Source of the DNA: Myxococcales bacterium
GTDB lineage: Bacteria > Myxococcota_A > Polyangia > Polyangiales > Polyangiaceae
Direction of reading: 5' to 3'
Assembly: GCA_004193285.1 (NCBI GenBank)
Contig: SECP01000023.1
Coordinates: forward strand, 1-64,000
DNA: 64,000 nucleotides
Part shown: one piece after another, positions 26,827 to 37,016 of the stretch
How the letters are laid out: every line of letters starts with the position of its first letter
Position numbering within the stretch: the first letter of the stretch is position 1
Translations under genes and position numbers: made by a program
Notes under the pieces: model-generated
What the model saw: the letters and a program-made list of their open reading frames with translations, nothing else
Told to the model about the DNA's origin: nothing
Database searches by the model: none

Positions 26827-27813
26827 TCACCCGCGAAAGTGGTCGAAGCCCGAGCCCAGCGCGAGGCGTCTTTTGGTCTCGAGCTCGAGCTCTGCCCCGC
26901 GGCCACGTTCGACTCGACCTACGACTTGGGCGTCAGCGGGGCGACGGGCACGCGGCCCTGCGGCAAGGAGGGCGTAGTCCTCTCCCCCATTGAGCGCCAG
27001 CGCGACTCCGGGCTCGCCCAGGAGATCGCCCAGCTCCGCCAAGTCTTCGGTCACGAGCGCGGCTAGCCGGGTCGCTTCGATCACGACTTTGACGCCGCTC
27101 GCGGCCGCGAGGTGTCGAACGTCCCCCGCGAGACCGTCCGAAACGTCCAGCGCCGCGCGCGCGCGGCCCCGTAGCGCGAGGCCCTCCCGTAGCAGCGCGC
27201 GCGGTCGTGCCCACGCCGCGCGCGCACGACGCGCGACGGCGGCCAGGCGCCTCGGCAGCTTTGGCCCCTGCTGGTGCAGGAGCAAGCCCGCCCGCGCCAG
27301 GCCCAGCTCGCCGAGCACCCACAGCTCGTCGCCTGGTCGCGCCCCGCGCCGAAGCAGAGGCCGCTGCACGCGCCCGAGCACCGTCGTGGTCACGGAGAGG
27401 TGCAAGTCCCGCGCGACGTTGCCCCCTACCACCGGGCAACCGAGCTCACGCGCGGCGATGGCTTGACCTCGGGCCAGCTCCCGCAGGCGCGCCTCCGGAA
27501 AGCCGCGGGGCGCGCGCAGGCTGGCCACGGCGGCTAGCGGCTCGGCACCCATCGCCGCAAGGTCGCTGGCGGCGGCTTGTAGCGAGCGGTAGCCCACGTC
27601 GGCAGCGGAGAGCCAGCGCAGATCGAAGTGCACGCCTTCCACCTGATCGTCCACGGTGACGACCAGTCGCTCCTTACCGACCCGGAGCACCGCCGCGTCA
27701 TCGCCGATACCGAGCTGGACAGCGCGAGAAGAGACCTGCGCCAGCTCTTTGGCGAGCCCCGCAATGAGCGAAAATTCGCCGCCGGCGGGGCGGCGCTGAG
27801 TTGCCTTCGGCAT
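26827..27813 (-). CDS. thiL: Thiamine-monophosphate kinase
   Basis: This enzyme phosphorylates thiamine monophosphate to the active cofactor thiamine diphosphate. It has 328 residues, as expected. Family blocks are GIGDDAAVLRVG near residue 36, VTVDDQVEGVHFDL, the GYRSLQAAASDLAAMGAEPLA helix, GGNVARD and the C-terminal LNGGEDYALL. The ATG at 27813 lies one base after the stop of the upstream histidine-kinase gene, making it the third gene of that operon. No other thiamine gene is nearby. Confidence 0.92.
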   Translation of the reverse strand: MPKATQRRPAGGEFSLIAGLAKELAQVSSRAVQLGIGDDAAVLRVGKERLVVTVDDQVEGVHFDLRWLSAADVGYRSLQAAASDLAAMGAEPLAAVASLRAPRGFPEARLRELARGQAIAARELGCPVVGGNVARDLHLSVTTTVLGRVQRPLLRRGARPGDELWVLGELGLARAGLLLHQQGPKLPRRLAAVARRARAAWARPRALLREGLALRGRARAALDVSDGLAGDVRHLAAASGVKVVIEATRLAALVTEDLAELGDLLGEPGVALALNGGEDYALLAAGPRARRPADAQVVGRVERGRGAELELETKRRLALGSGFDHFRG

Positions 27814-27814
27814 C

Positions 27815-29239
27815 TCAGCCGATGGTGGCGCGTTTCACCGGAATCGTCACCACGAACACGGTACCGCGAGGCTGATTGGCCTCGATGCGCACCGCGCCGT
27901 CGTGGCCGTCCACCAGCCGCTTCACGATCGACAGGCCGAGCCCGGTGCCGCCGGCCTCGCGCGTGCTGCTCGAATCCACCTGGTAAAAAGCGTCGAACAC
28001 CCGCATTCGCTCCACCTCTGGGATGCCGATGCCGGTGTCCGCCACGCGCATTTCCACCGCCGTGCGGCGCGCGCCGAGCAGCACCATGCCGCCCGCGTCC
28101 CCGCCGTTCTGCGCTTCCATGCCCGTGATGCGGGCGGAGAGCCGCACCGCGCCGGAAACGGGGGTGAACTTGATGGCGTTCTCGGTCAGGTTGAGCAGCA
28201 CCTGGCGCAGGCGCTCGGCGTCCGCCCAGATCGCAGGCAGGCCCTTCTCGACCTCGAAGGCGAGCTCGACCTCCTTCTTGCGCGCGGTAGGGGCCATGGT
28301 CGACACCACGTCCTTCACGAGCGCGGCCACGTCCACGTGGTTCTTGCGCAGGCTCATGGTGCCGCTCTCGAGCTTGGAGAGGTCGAGCAGGCCCTTGATG
28401 AGCGCGAGCAGTTGATCGCCCTTGTCGCGAATGGTCTGCACGAAATCGCGCTGCTCGCTCGTGAGGTCACCGGCCAGACCTTCCACCAACATCTCGCTGT
28501 AGCCGATGATGGAAGTGAGCGGCGTACGGAGCTCGTGCGAAACGGTCGCGAGGAAGTTGCTCTTCAGCCGGTCCAGCTCCTTGAGCCGGTCGTAAGCCAC
28601 CTGCAGCTTCTGGTTCTTGTCTTCCAGCTCGCGAAAGCTCTCGCGCACGCTGGCGAGGTGCATGTTGCTCGTGAGGAGGGCCCGGTGCCCGCTAAACAGC
28701 AACAAATCCAATACTTTTGCGAGGTGCTGGGCGACGCGCACCACGGTGGCGTCGTCGGACTTCGGCAGCTTGCGGTAGAGCGCGCGGAGCTGCTCGGCGT
28801 CCAGCTGCGGGTCCAGCTCCACGAGCGAGGGCGGCGGGCCAGCGCTGGTGGATTCGGCGAACGGGCCCAAGATCATCCGACCGATCTGGCGCGAGTCGTA
28901 CTCGATGGCGACGACTCGGTAGAGCGCGCCGGTCACGCACTGGTATTGGGCCGCACCGTCAGGGCCGGGCGCGAGCGCCTTCACGGCCGCGACCACCTCG
29001 GACAGCGCAGCACGACCAGCGCGGGACGTGTTCAAGTAGGCGTACAAGTCGATCGACTCTGCGGCGTCCGCCAGCAGCTTGCCGTCCTCGCCGAAGACGC
29101 GAATCGGCACGCCGAAGAGCTCGTTCGCGCTCTTCACCATCTCGCTGAGGCCGTCGCGCGAGAGCAGGTCCTCCAGGCTCATGGCGCTGCCGAGGGTGAG
29201 CTCGTCCAAGCTACGGTGGGGGGCGGCCGGTGCCGTCAT
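27815..29239 (-). CDS. PocR-domain sensor histidine kinase
   Basis: ATG 29239 gives 474 residues; it overlaps the stop of the GTPase gene by one base (TAATG). Residues about 20-180 read LEDLLSRDGLSEMVKSANELFGVPIRVFGEDGKLLAD and onward, which fits the PocR-type ligand-sensing domain. A coiled-coil (about 195-228) leads to the dimerisation domain with phospho-acceptor H235 in SHELRTPLTSI. The HATPase has the N box (NLTENAIKF), a G1 box (DTGIGIP) and a G2 box (GGTGLGLSIVKRLV). No membrane helix is visible, so it is cytoplasmic. No response regulator adjoins it. Confidence 0.87.
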   Translation of the reverse strand: MTAPAAPHRSLDELTLGSAMSLEDLLSRDGLSEMVKSANELFGVPIRVFGEDGKLLADAAESIDLYAYLNTSRAGRAALSEVVAAVKALAPGPDGAAQYQCVTGALYRVVAIEYDSRQIGRMILGPFAESTSAGPPPSLVELDPQLDAEQLRALYRKLPKSDDATVVRVAQHLAKVLDLLLFSGHRALLTSNMHLASVRESFRELEDKNQKLQVAYDRLKELDRLKSNFLATVSHELRTPLTSIIGYSEMLVEGLAGDLTSEQRDFVQTIRDKGDQLLALIKGLLDLSKLESGTMSLRKNHVDVAALVKDVVSTMAPTARKKEVELAFEVEKGLPAIWADAERLRQVLLNLTENAIKFTPVSGAVRLSARITGMEAQNGGDAGGMVLLGARRTAVEMRVADTGIGIPEVERMRVFDAFYQVDSSSTREAGGTGLGLSIVKRLVDGHDGAVRIEANQPRGTVFVVTIPVKRATIG

Positions 29240-29964
29240 TAGCCCGCCTCCGGCTTCAGCACGTCCAGAGCGCCGCCCACGCACGCGCCCAAAATCTCCG
29301 GCAGCGGGCGCGGATCGCCCAGCTTCTTCGCGACCGTCTGCAGAAACGCGTCCGAGTCGAAACCAAACTTCTTGTTCAGGTCGTGCTCGGCGTCCAGCGC
29401 GCTCCACGTCAAATGCAGGAGGCCCACGAAGCTCTCCACCACGCCCTCACCTCGCATCGCCACCGCGAGGTAGACGGGCTCACGACCGTGCGAAGCTAGC
29501 TCGGCGATCTCCGCGTCGCTGCGCACCGCGGGCAAGTCCCGCTTGTTGAACTGAATTACCACCGGCATCTGCTTGAGGGTCAAGCCGTGCTGCTTCAGGT
29601 TCTCTTTCAAGTCGATGAACGACTCGGCGTTGTGCTGCGTCTCGGCGCTCCGCGAGTCGGCAATGAAGGCGATGCCATCGGCGCCCTGCACCACCAAGCG
29701 GCGGGTGGAGGAGTGAATGACCTGCCCCGGAACCGTGAAGACCTTGAGTCGAACCGCCAGGCTCCCCTGGTTACGAAACGTGAGGGGCAGCAAATCGAAG
29801 AACAGGGTGCGGTCGTCCCTGGTCTCCAGGGTCATGAGCCGCCCGCTAGAGCCAGGCTCGGCCGCCTTGTGCAGCGCTTGCAGGTTGGTGGTCTTCCCGC
29901 TCAACGCCGGGCCGTAATAGACGAGCTTGATGGTCAGCTCGCGGTTCACGAAATCAAGCTGCAC
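29239..29964 (-). CDS. MglA-like small Ras-family GTPase
   Basis: This belongs to the bacterial MglA-type GTPases that act as polarity and motility switches. The P-loop is GPALSGKTTN, switch II contains TVPGQ, and NKRDLP supplies guanine specificity; TLFFDLLPL is a typical MglA-group block. I prefer the GTG at 29964, with GAGG 5 nt upstream, giving VQLDFVNREL as in related proteins and 241 residues; a TTG at 29985 is also open. A C-terminal extension of about 60 residues (DLNKKFGFDSDAFLQTVAKKL...) goes beyond the core fold. No MglB/roadblock partner is adjacent; it heads an operon with a histidine kinase and thiL. Confidence 0.85.
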   Translation of the reverse strand: MQLDFVNRELTIKLVYYGPALSGKTTNLQALHKAAEPGSSGRLMTLETRDDRTLFFDLLPLTFRNQGSLAVRLKVFTVPGQVIHSSTRRLVVQGADGIAFIADSRSAETQHNAESFIDLKENLKQHGLTLKQMPVVIQFNKRDLPAVRSDAEIAELASHGREPVYLAVAMRGEGVVESFVGLLHLTWSALDAEHDLNKKFGFDSDAFLQTVAKKLGDPRPLPEILGACVGGALDVLKPEAG

Positions 29965-30032
29965 GGTCACCTCGAGGCAGCCCAAAGTGAAGGCTGCGAA
30001 AGGACAAGGCTTTCATACTAACATGGGCCTTC

Positions 30033-31034
30033 GTGCCCAATACGGTCGTTTTCCTTTGGATTTCAGCGGGAGGCCTCGTCTTTCCGGCGGCCGCCGAGCT
30101 GGACCTTCGGGACTTTGGCGCGGCCCGGGGCATCGACTTCAGGCCACCGGCGGCTAGGAGCCGCGGGGCGACCGAGCTCCCGGCGAACGACGCCGCCCTG
30201 GTGGACGCCATCGAGGCCGAGCTCGAGCAGGCTCGCACTGCTCTTTCCGCGCTCGAAGAGGGCGCGGCCAGCGCGCGCCTGAGCCGAGTCGAAGGTCAGC
30301 TCCTTTCCCACTCACACTTACCTCAAGCCGCGTTCCTCATGGGCGAGTGCCTCGCGCTCCAAGCGCAGGCGGCACGTGAGCGTAGCCCGGCGCTGGCCCA
30401 GTCGCTGGAAGCTCGCCGCGCGGCGCTCGAGGGGACGCGGGCGGCCGCTTTCGGTGAAGCACCGCTCGCCTCGCCCGCACCGCCGCTCGCCCCCCTACCG
30501 GTCTTGGGGCTCGCTGAGCGCGACATGCTGGAGGTAGACGGCGTGAGCGTTGGCGCGTCCCGGCGAGTCGAGCTCGGCGCGGGTCTCCATCACGTGCGCG
30601 TGCTCCGGCGTGAGCGCGTGGTATTTGCGAGCTTTACGGAGGTCGCCCCCGAGCAGGAAACGCTGGTCCTCGCCGCGCCAACGCTCCAGCCGTGCAGCGC
30701 GGAAGATCTGAGCGCCGTCGCGGAGGCAGCTTCGGTGGCCTGCCCGCGCTGGGCCAAGGTGCGCGAAGAGCCGCGCGGCATCGGCGTCGCGCTGTGCGAG
30801 CACGAGCGCTGCGGAGCCTTCGTGCACTGGCAGCGGAGCTCACCTTCGCCATTCGCGCCGCTGCCCGCCGAGCGTCGCGGCTTGCCAGGCTGGCTCGGCT
30901 TCGCGATCGCGGGCGCCACCGTCGCCGCCGCCGGCACCCTGGTGCTGTGGCAATCCGGCGCGTTCGATAGGAGCCGGCCGAACGCAGCGACCTGGGAGTA
31001 TGGCGGGCTCAACCCGCAAGGCGTGCGCTTCTGA
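30033..31034 (+). CDS. PEGA-like domain protein with C-terminal membrane anchor
   Basis: The GTG at 30033 begins a 333-residue protein with an N-terminal signal-like segment (VVFLWISAGGLVFPAAA). A helical, Ala-rich region (about 55-145) is followed by MLEVDGVSVGASRRVELGAGLHHVRVLRRERVVF, which resembles the beta-sandwich PEGA domain of surface proteins. A Cys-containing segment and a single membrane helix (LGFAIAGATVAAAGTLVLW, about 295-313) come near the end. It is probably an envelope protein with a large periplasmic part. The start is somewhat uncertain. It is divergent from the GTPase operon and convergent with argH. Confidence 0.6.
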   Translation: MPNTVVFLWISAGGLVFPAAAELDLRDFGAARGIDFRPPAARSRGATELPANDAALVDAIEAELEQARTALSALEEGAASARLSRVEGQLLSHSHLPQAAFLMGECLALQAQAARERSPALAQSLEARRAALEGTRAAAFGEAPLASPAPPLAPLPVLGLAERDMLEVDGVSVGASRRVELGAGLHHVRVLRRERVVFASFTEVAPEQETLVLAAPTLQPCSAEDLSAVAEAASVACPRWAKVREEPRGIGVALCEHERCGAFVHWQRSSPSPFAPLPAERRGLPGWLGFAIAGATVAAAGTLVLWQSGAFDRSRPNAATWEYGGLNPQGVRF

Positions 31035-31038
31035 AGCG

Positions 31039-32418
31039 CTAGTGCGCCCAGCGTGAGCGCGCGGTAGCGATCGCGGCGAGCACGGTCGCCTTTGCAGGAC
31101 CGCCGAGCAGCGAGCGCCGCTCCACCGCCGCCGCCGGATCCAAGGCGGAGCGCAAGCCATCCCCCTTGAGCGAAGCGTGCGCGGCGAGCAACACGTCCGC
31201 CGGCAGCTCACCGAGCTGGACTCCGCGCACCTCCGCCTCGCGAACCAGAGCGCCCACGACGTGATGTGCCTCGCGGAACGGCAGCCCCTCGAGCACCAGA
31301 AAATCAGCGAGATCCGTCGCGCACAGGTGACCTTGGTCGAGCGCTGCGCGCAGCCGGTCCCGGCGCCACTCGGCGGTCGCGATCGCGCCCGTCAGCGCAT
31401 AAATCGACACCAACGCGCACTCGAAGGCGTCGAAGATGGGCCGCTTGTCCTCTTGCAGGTCGCGCCCGTAGCCGAAGAACAGGCTCTTTTCGAGCGCCAT
31501 CAGCGTGGTGACGCAGCCCATGAGTCGCGCCGCCTTGCCGCGCACGAGCTCGGCCACGTCCGGATTCTTCTTCTGCGGCATCATCGAAGAGCTCGTCGAA
31601 AACGCGGCCGAGAGCGCCACGAAGCCGAACTCCTGGCTCGACCACAGCACGATCTCCTCGCCGATACGTGACAGGTGCACGCCCAAAATCCCGAGCGCGC
31701 TCGAGAGCTCCATCAGGAAGTCGCGGCTACCGGTGGCGTCGATGGAATTCTGGGTGGCGGCGTCGAAGCCGAGCTCCTGAGCGACCCCGGCGCGATCCAG
31801 CGGGAAACCGGTGCCTGCCACCGCGCCGGCGCCCAGCGGCGACTCGTTGAGCCGCACTCGCGCGTCGCGCAAACGGCCGCGGTCGCGCAGGAGCATCTCC
31901 TGCCAGGCCATGAGGTGGTGCGAGAGCCGACTCGGCTGAGCGCGCTGGAGGTGCGTGTAGGCCGGCATCAACGTGTCGATTTCGCGCTCGGCCGCGCCCA
32001 AGATCGCGTCCGCGAGGCCGTCCAGCGCCGCGCACGCTTCGTCCGTCTTGCGGCGGGACCAAAGGCGCAGGTCGGTCGCGACCTGGTCGTTGCGCGACCG
32101 CCCGGTGTGCAGCTTGCCGCCGACGGGGCCGCAGATCTCGGTGAGGCGCGCCTCGATGTTCATGTGCACGTCTTCGCGCTCGCGCTTCCACACGAATTCG
32201 CCGCGCTCGATCTCGCTCTTGACTTGCTCGAGCCCCGAGACGAGCGCCTGCACCTCCGCCTCGCTCAGCACCCCCGCGCGGCCGAGACCCCGCGCGTGCG
32301 CCACGGAGCCCTGGATGTCCTCGCGCCACATCTCGGAGTCCGTATCCACGCTCGTGTTGAGCCGCTCCATAGCGGCGTCGATTTGCTCGGGGAGTCTGCC
32401 ACCTCGCGCGACGGTCAT
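31039..32418 (-). CDS. argH: Argininosuccinate lyase
   Basis: This enzyme cleaves argininosuccinate to arginine and fumarate, the last step of arginine synthesis. It has 459 residues, the normal size. The fumarase/aspartase-superfamily signature SSMMPQKKNPDVAELVRGK is intact, with further conserved blocks TGRSRNDQVATDLRLW, AYTHLQRAQPSRLSHHL and GSRDFLMELSSAL. ATG 32418 starts 8 nt after the stop of the homoserine-kinase gene, so the two are one transcription unit. No other arginine gene is in the window. Confidence 0.95.
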   Translation of the reverse strand: MTVARGGRLPEQIDAAMERLNTSVDTDSEMWREDIQGSVAHARGLGRAGVLSEAEVQALVSGLEQVKSEIERGEFVWKREREDVHMNIEARLTEICGPVGGKLHTGRSRNDQVATDLRLWSRRKTDEACAALDGLADAILGAAEREIDTLMPAYTHLQRAQPSRLSHHLMAWQEMLLRDRGRLRDARVRLNESPLGAGAVAGTGFPLDRAGVAQELGFDAATQNSIDATGSRDFLMELSSALGILGVHLSRIGEEIVLWSSQEFGFVALSAAFSTSSSMMPQKKNPDVAELVRGKAARLMGCVTTLMALEKSLFFGYGRDLQEDKRPIFDAFECALVSIYALTGAIATAEWRRDRLRAALDQGHLCATDLADFLVLEGLPFREAHHVVGALVREAEVRGVQLGELPADVLLAAHASLKGDGLRSALDPAAAVERRSLLGGPAKATVLAAIATARSRWAH

Positions 32419-32426
32419 GGCGCGCC

Positions 32427-33398
32427 TTATACCAGGGCGCGCGCGATCGTCGAATCCAGCTCGCCGGCCTCGATCGCGGAGAGCCGGGCCAGAAACCGCC
32501 GGTAGTCCCGGACCGGAGGCTGCCCGGGCGCCGCCCGCAGGGAAAAGTCAGTAATTCTGGTGGTCGCGAAGCGCAGGCAGCCCACCGCGCCCTCCACCTT
32601 CAGGGCCGCCACGTCTGCGCCAACCAGCGGCCTGACCGCGTGGTACCCGCGCAGCAGCGCTTCCACGAGGTGCAGCTCGAAACGCGCGCCGTAACACCAC
32701 GCGCAGATCGTCACCATCACGTCATACGCAAACGCGCCCTCGCACACGCTCTCGAAGTCCAGGAGGGCGAGCAGTTCCCCCTGCTCGGTCCACAGCACGT
32801 TGTCGCGAAACAAGTCCTGGTGAATCACGCCGCGCGGCGCGCTGAGCTTGGCTCGCTCCTCCTCGTAGAACGAGAGCCGCTCGCGGATGCGCGCGACGTC
32901 TTCGAAGTACGCACGGTGGCCGCCCTCCTCCACCCGCTGGAGCCGCTCGCGCAAGTCCGCGATGCGGAAGCGGCCTTCCGTCGGCCGGGGCACGAGCGGC
33001 GTCGTCAAGTGCACGCGGGCGAGCGCGGCGCCGAGCTTGCGGCACGCGTCTTCCGTCACGCGGCCCTGGCAGAGGATTACACCGTCCAGCCATGGGAACA
33101 CTGCGAAGGACTTGCCGTGAAAGTCGCCCACGACCGCTCCATCCGCGCGCGGCAGGCACTCCACCACCGGCACCCCGGCGCCGGCCAGCGCCCGCACCAG
33201 CGAAACCTCCGCGAGCGCTCCTTCGCGATCTTGCTCTTCGTACAGGCGAGCGAAATAGCGAACGCCGCCTGCGGTCGTGAGCGCGAAGTTGGAGTTGACG
33301 GAGCCGACCGAGAGCGCCTCGATTTGCGTCACTTCCAGGCCAAATTCGCGGCCCAGCCGCTGTGCATCCGAGAGGGGGAGAGCTGTCAGGAGCGCCAC
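32427..33398 (-). CDS. thrB: Homoserine kinase type II (aminoglycoside-phosphotransferase-like fold)
   Basis: This 323-residue protein has the APH-like kinase fold of ThrB type II enzymes, which phosphorylate homoserine in threonine synthesis. Key blocks are SVNSNFALTT near the N-terminus, the catalytic loop GVIHQDLFRDNVLW with HxDxxxxN residues, and LLDFESVCEGAFAYDVM carrying the metal-binding Asp. The match to HxDLFxDNVL in homoserine kinases is good, but related choline/aminoglycoside kinases share the fold. It lies in tandem with argH and 26 nt after a lipoprotein gene. Confidence 0.82.
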   Translation of the reverse strand: MALLTALPLSDAQRLGREFGLEVTQIEALSVGSVNSNFALTTAGGVRYFARLYEEQDREGALAEVSLVRALAGAGVPVVECLPRADGAVVGDFHGKSFAVFPWLDGVILCQGRVTEDACRKLGAALARVHLTTPLVPRPTEGRFRIADLRERLQRVEEGGHRAYFEDVARIRERLSFYEEERAKLSAPRGVIHQDLFRDNVLWTEQGELLALLDFESVCEGAFAYDVMVTICAWCYGARFELHLVEALLRGYHAVRPLVGADVAALKVEGAVGCLRFATTRITDFSLRAAPGQPPVRDYRRFLARLSAIEAGELDSTIARALV

Positions 33399-33424
33399 GA
33401 CGCGGGACTATGCCTCAAAAGGCC

Positions 33425-34954
33425 TCACTCGGGATCCACCACCGCGTTCGGATTGCGCTCCAGCAAGTAGGTCTTGCCGGCCCAGCGCACGACCGGGAGG
33501 TAGCCGCCCTCCCCGCTTACCTCCAGCGCTACTGCCTGCGGGCACGGAAACAGCACTGCTTCTCCGGCCGGCACCTCGGGAGACGCGGCCACGTCCGCAT
33601 CGGTTTGGATCATCCACGTCTGGTCCGAGCTGCAATAGGCCGCGACCGCACGCTCACGGGTAAGCGCGTACGCCGCCGACGTCTCGCTCAGCGGTACCCG
33701 CATGATTGAAGCACCGCTCGGCGTGTGCAGCGATGCGAAGCAGTAGTAGCTCGTGCCGGACAAGCCGAACGGGTCCACGTCGCTGCCGCACGTTTTGACG
33801 ACCAAGCCGTCACCTCGGCTCGTCAAGGTGAGCTGGGTCACGTAGTCGTCCACGCTTGGCCCCGCCGCGAGCGAGCCTTCGAACTTCGTGCCCGTCGGCG
33901 CCACCTTCGCCATGCGCGCCGCCTCCATGTCGTCCAAAAAATCTCCGGTCGTCACCGACCAGGCCACGAACAGCGAGCCGTCGCTCGTAGCGCCCGAAAC
34001 GCGATCCGGCTCGCCCGCGTGCGCCTCCGCGATGGGCCCCTTGTCTTGCGTCCAGGTCGCGCCGCTGGGCCGCGCTCGGAACCACCCGGCGTCGCGGTGC
34101 ATCCACACCGCCGCGCCCTCCGAGCCGCCCGCCACGCCGTACTCGGTGGCGCCGAGCTCGAGCGCGGTTGGGGTCGCCACCAAGTCGTCGTCGACGTTCT
34201 GCAGGTGCACGATGACCGGCGCGGCGCCGGTCGAAACGCCCACGCCTTCGATCTTTTTCTGCGCGTTCAGGTAGAGCCGCAGACTCTCCGGCTCCACGTC
34301 GTCCGCCGTGACCGCCTGCTCGGTCACGCCCTCCGGGCCAATGTCGAGCAAGCTCGGCGGCCTCGTGTCGAACAAGAGAGCTATGTGGTCCGGCGTTGGG
34401 CTGATGCTCGCCAAGACCGACGCCGCGGGCGCCTGTGGCAGCTCCTGAGCGATGTGCCAGGTCGGCTGAAACTCGCCGGCCACCTCCGCGCTCTGCGGCG
34501 CTTCGAGCGCTACCGCGCCTTCGGCCGGGAATGGAAACCGGAAGGTGATCTCTTCGTCGGTCCAGCTGACCACCGCTTCCTCGTCGGTTGGCGTCAACGC
34601 GACCTCGCCCCGATTGCCGAGGGCGAGCACGAAGCCGTCCAACTCCGGGTTGCCGAGCCCCTCGCCGCGGATGGTGACGAGCGTGCCGTACGCGCCGGTG
34701 GTCGGCTCCATCGACGTGATCTTCGGGGCCGGGTAGCTCGGGGAAGCTCCTGCCATGCCGCTGCCGCCCGCGTTCTTGGTGCCCCCGGAGCCGGCGCGCG
34801 CGGCCTCACCGACGCCGCTGCCGCCCGCGCCCGCCGGCCTGCCGCCTCGCGCGGTCGCCGCTCCGCTGCTCTGGTCCAGCTCCCAATCGTTGTCGTCGAG
34901 CTCACAGCCGAGCGCGAGGCTCAGCGTCACCGCAGCCAGCACGATCCTACGCAT
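33425..34954 (-). CDS. TIG-domain lipoprotein of unknown function
   Basis: ATG 34954 has a perfect AGGAGG 8 nt upstream and yields 509 residues with lipobox LGC (MRRIVLAAVTLSLALGC). The 43 codons further upstream are not needed. A Gly/Ala-rich linker (about 30-65) precedes an IPT/TIG immunoglobulin-like domain (APKITSMEPTTGAYGTLVTIRGEGLGNPELDG, to about 165). The remainder looks like a beta-propeller of irregular repeats with Trp-rich turns. Surface-exposed lipoproteins of this build are frequent in myxobacteria and may act in adhesion or substrate contact. It shares a short divergent region with hflX. Confidence 0.72.
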   Translation of the reverse strand: MRRIVLAAVTLSLALGCELDDNDWELDQSSGAATARGGRPAGAGGSGVGEAARAGSGGTKNAGGSGMAGASPSYPAPKITSMEPTTGAYGTLVTIRGEGLGNPELDGFVLALGNRGEVALTPTDEEAVVSWTDEEITFRFPFPAEGAVALEAPQSAEVAGEFQPTWHIAQELPQAPAASVLASISPTPDHIALLFDTRPPSLLDIGPEGVTEQAVTADDVEPESLRLYLNAQKKIEGVGVSTGAAPVIVHLQNVDDDLVATPTALELGATEYGVAGGSEGAAVWMHRDAGWFRARPSGATWTQDKGPIAEAHAGEPDRVSGATSDGSLFVAWSVTTGDFLDDMEAARMAKVAPTGTKFEGSLAAGPSVDDYVTQLTLTSRGDGLVVKTCGSDVDPFGLSGTSYYCFASLHTPSGASIMRVPLSETSAAYALTRERAVAAYCSSDQTWMIQTDADVAASPEVPAGEAVLFPCPQAVALEVSGEGGYLPVVRWAGKTYLLERNPNAVVDPE

Positions 34955-35090
34955 GGGGCGCGCCTCCTGAGCATTGGATGCTGCCCGCATTGGGTAACCT
35001 CGTAAAGACGCCATTTGCTGGAAAATCCGTGTGGCCAGTTGTCGGTGCCCTGCGCAGAAGCTAAGTTTCAGGTCGCCTCTCAAAGAACGA
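34955..35090. promoter_or_regulatory. Divergent promoter region, TIG lipoprotein/hflX
   Basis: This 136-base region separates two divergent starts. It contains the AGGAGG ribosome site of the lipoprotein gene on the minus strand and must hold both promoters. No convincing -10/-35 pair or inverted repeat is seen. Confidence 0.35.
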
Positions 35091-36791
<1,701 letters not shown>

Positions 36792-36793
36792 GC

Positions 36794-36858
36794 TCCCCGG
36801 GGCCAACGACCCCGGTCGCGCCCCGGCACGAACGCCGCCCGAAGCCGCTTCTCGCCGC
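36794..36858 (+). repeat. 65-bp dispersed direct repeat, copy 1
   Basis: This sequence matches 38668-38732 without gaps over 65 bp, with only about 3 mismatches. It starts 3 nt after the hflX stop. Bases just after it (gcgggcgccacttctctgtc) resemble the edge of the 47-bp tandem unit that follows copy 2, suggesting both copies belong to one larger repeat family. Confidence 0.85.
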
Positions 36859-37016
36859 GCGGGCGCCACTTCTCTGTCTTAGGACGAGCCAATGGCGACG
36901 AGGAGTGGAAGCGCTTCCGGAAACAAGCGCCCCTCATCGGTCCCTGCCTAGGGTATCGGAGCTCGTTTCGCTGCAGAGCGTCTCGCGGCTGGTTTGCAGC
37001 GTGATATACGGCCAGC

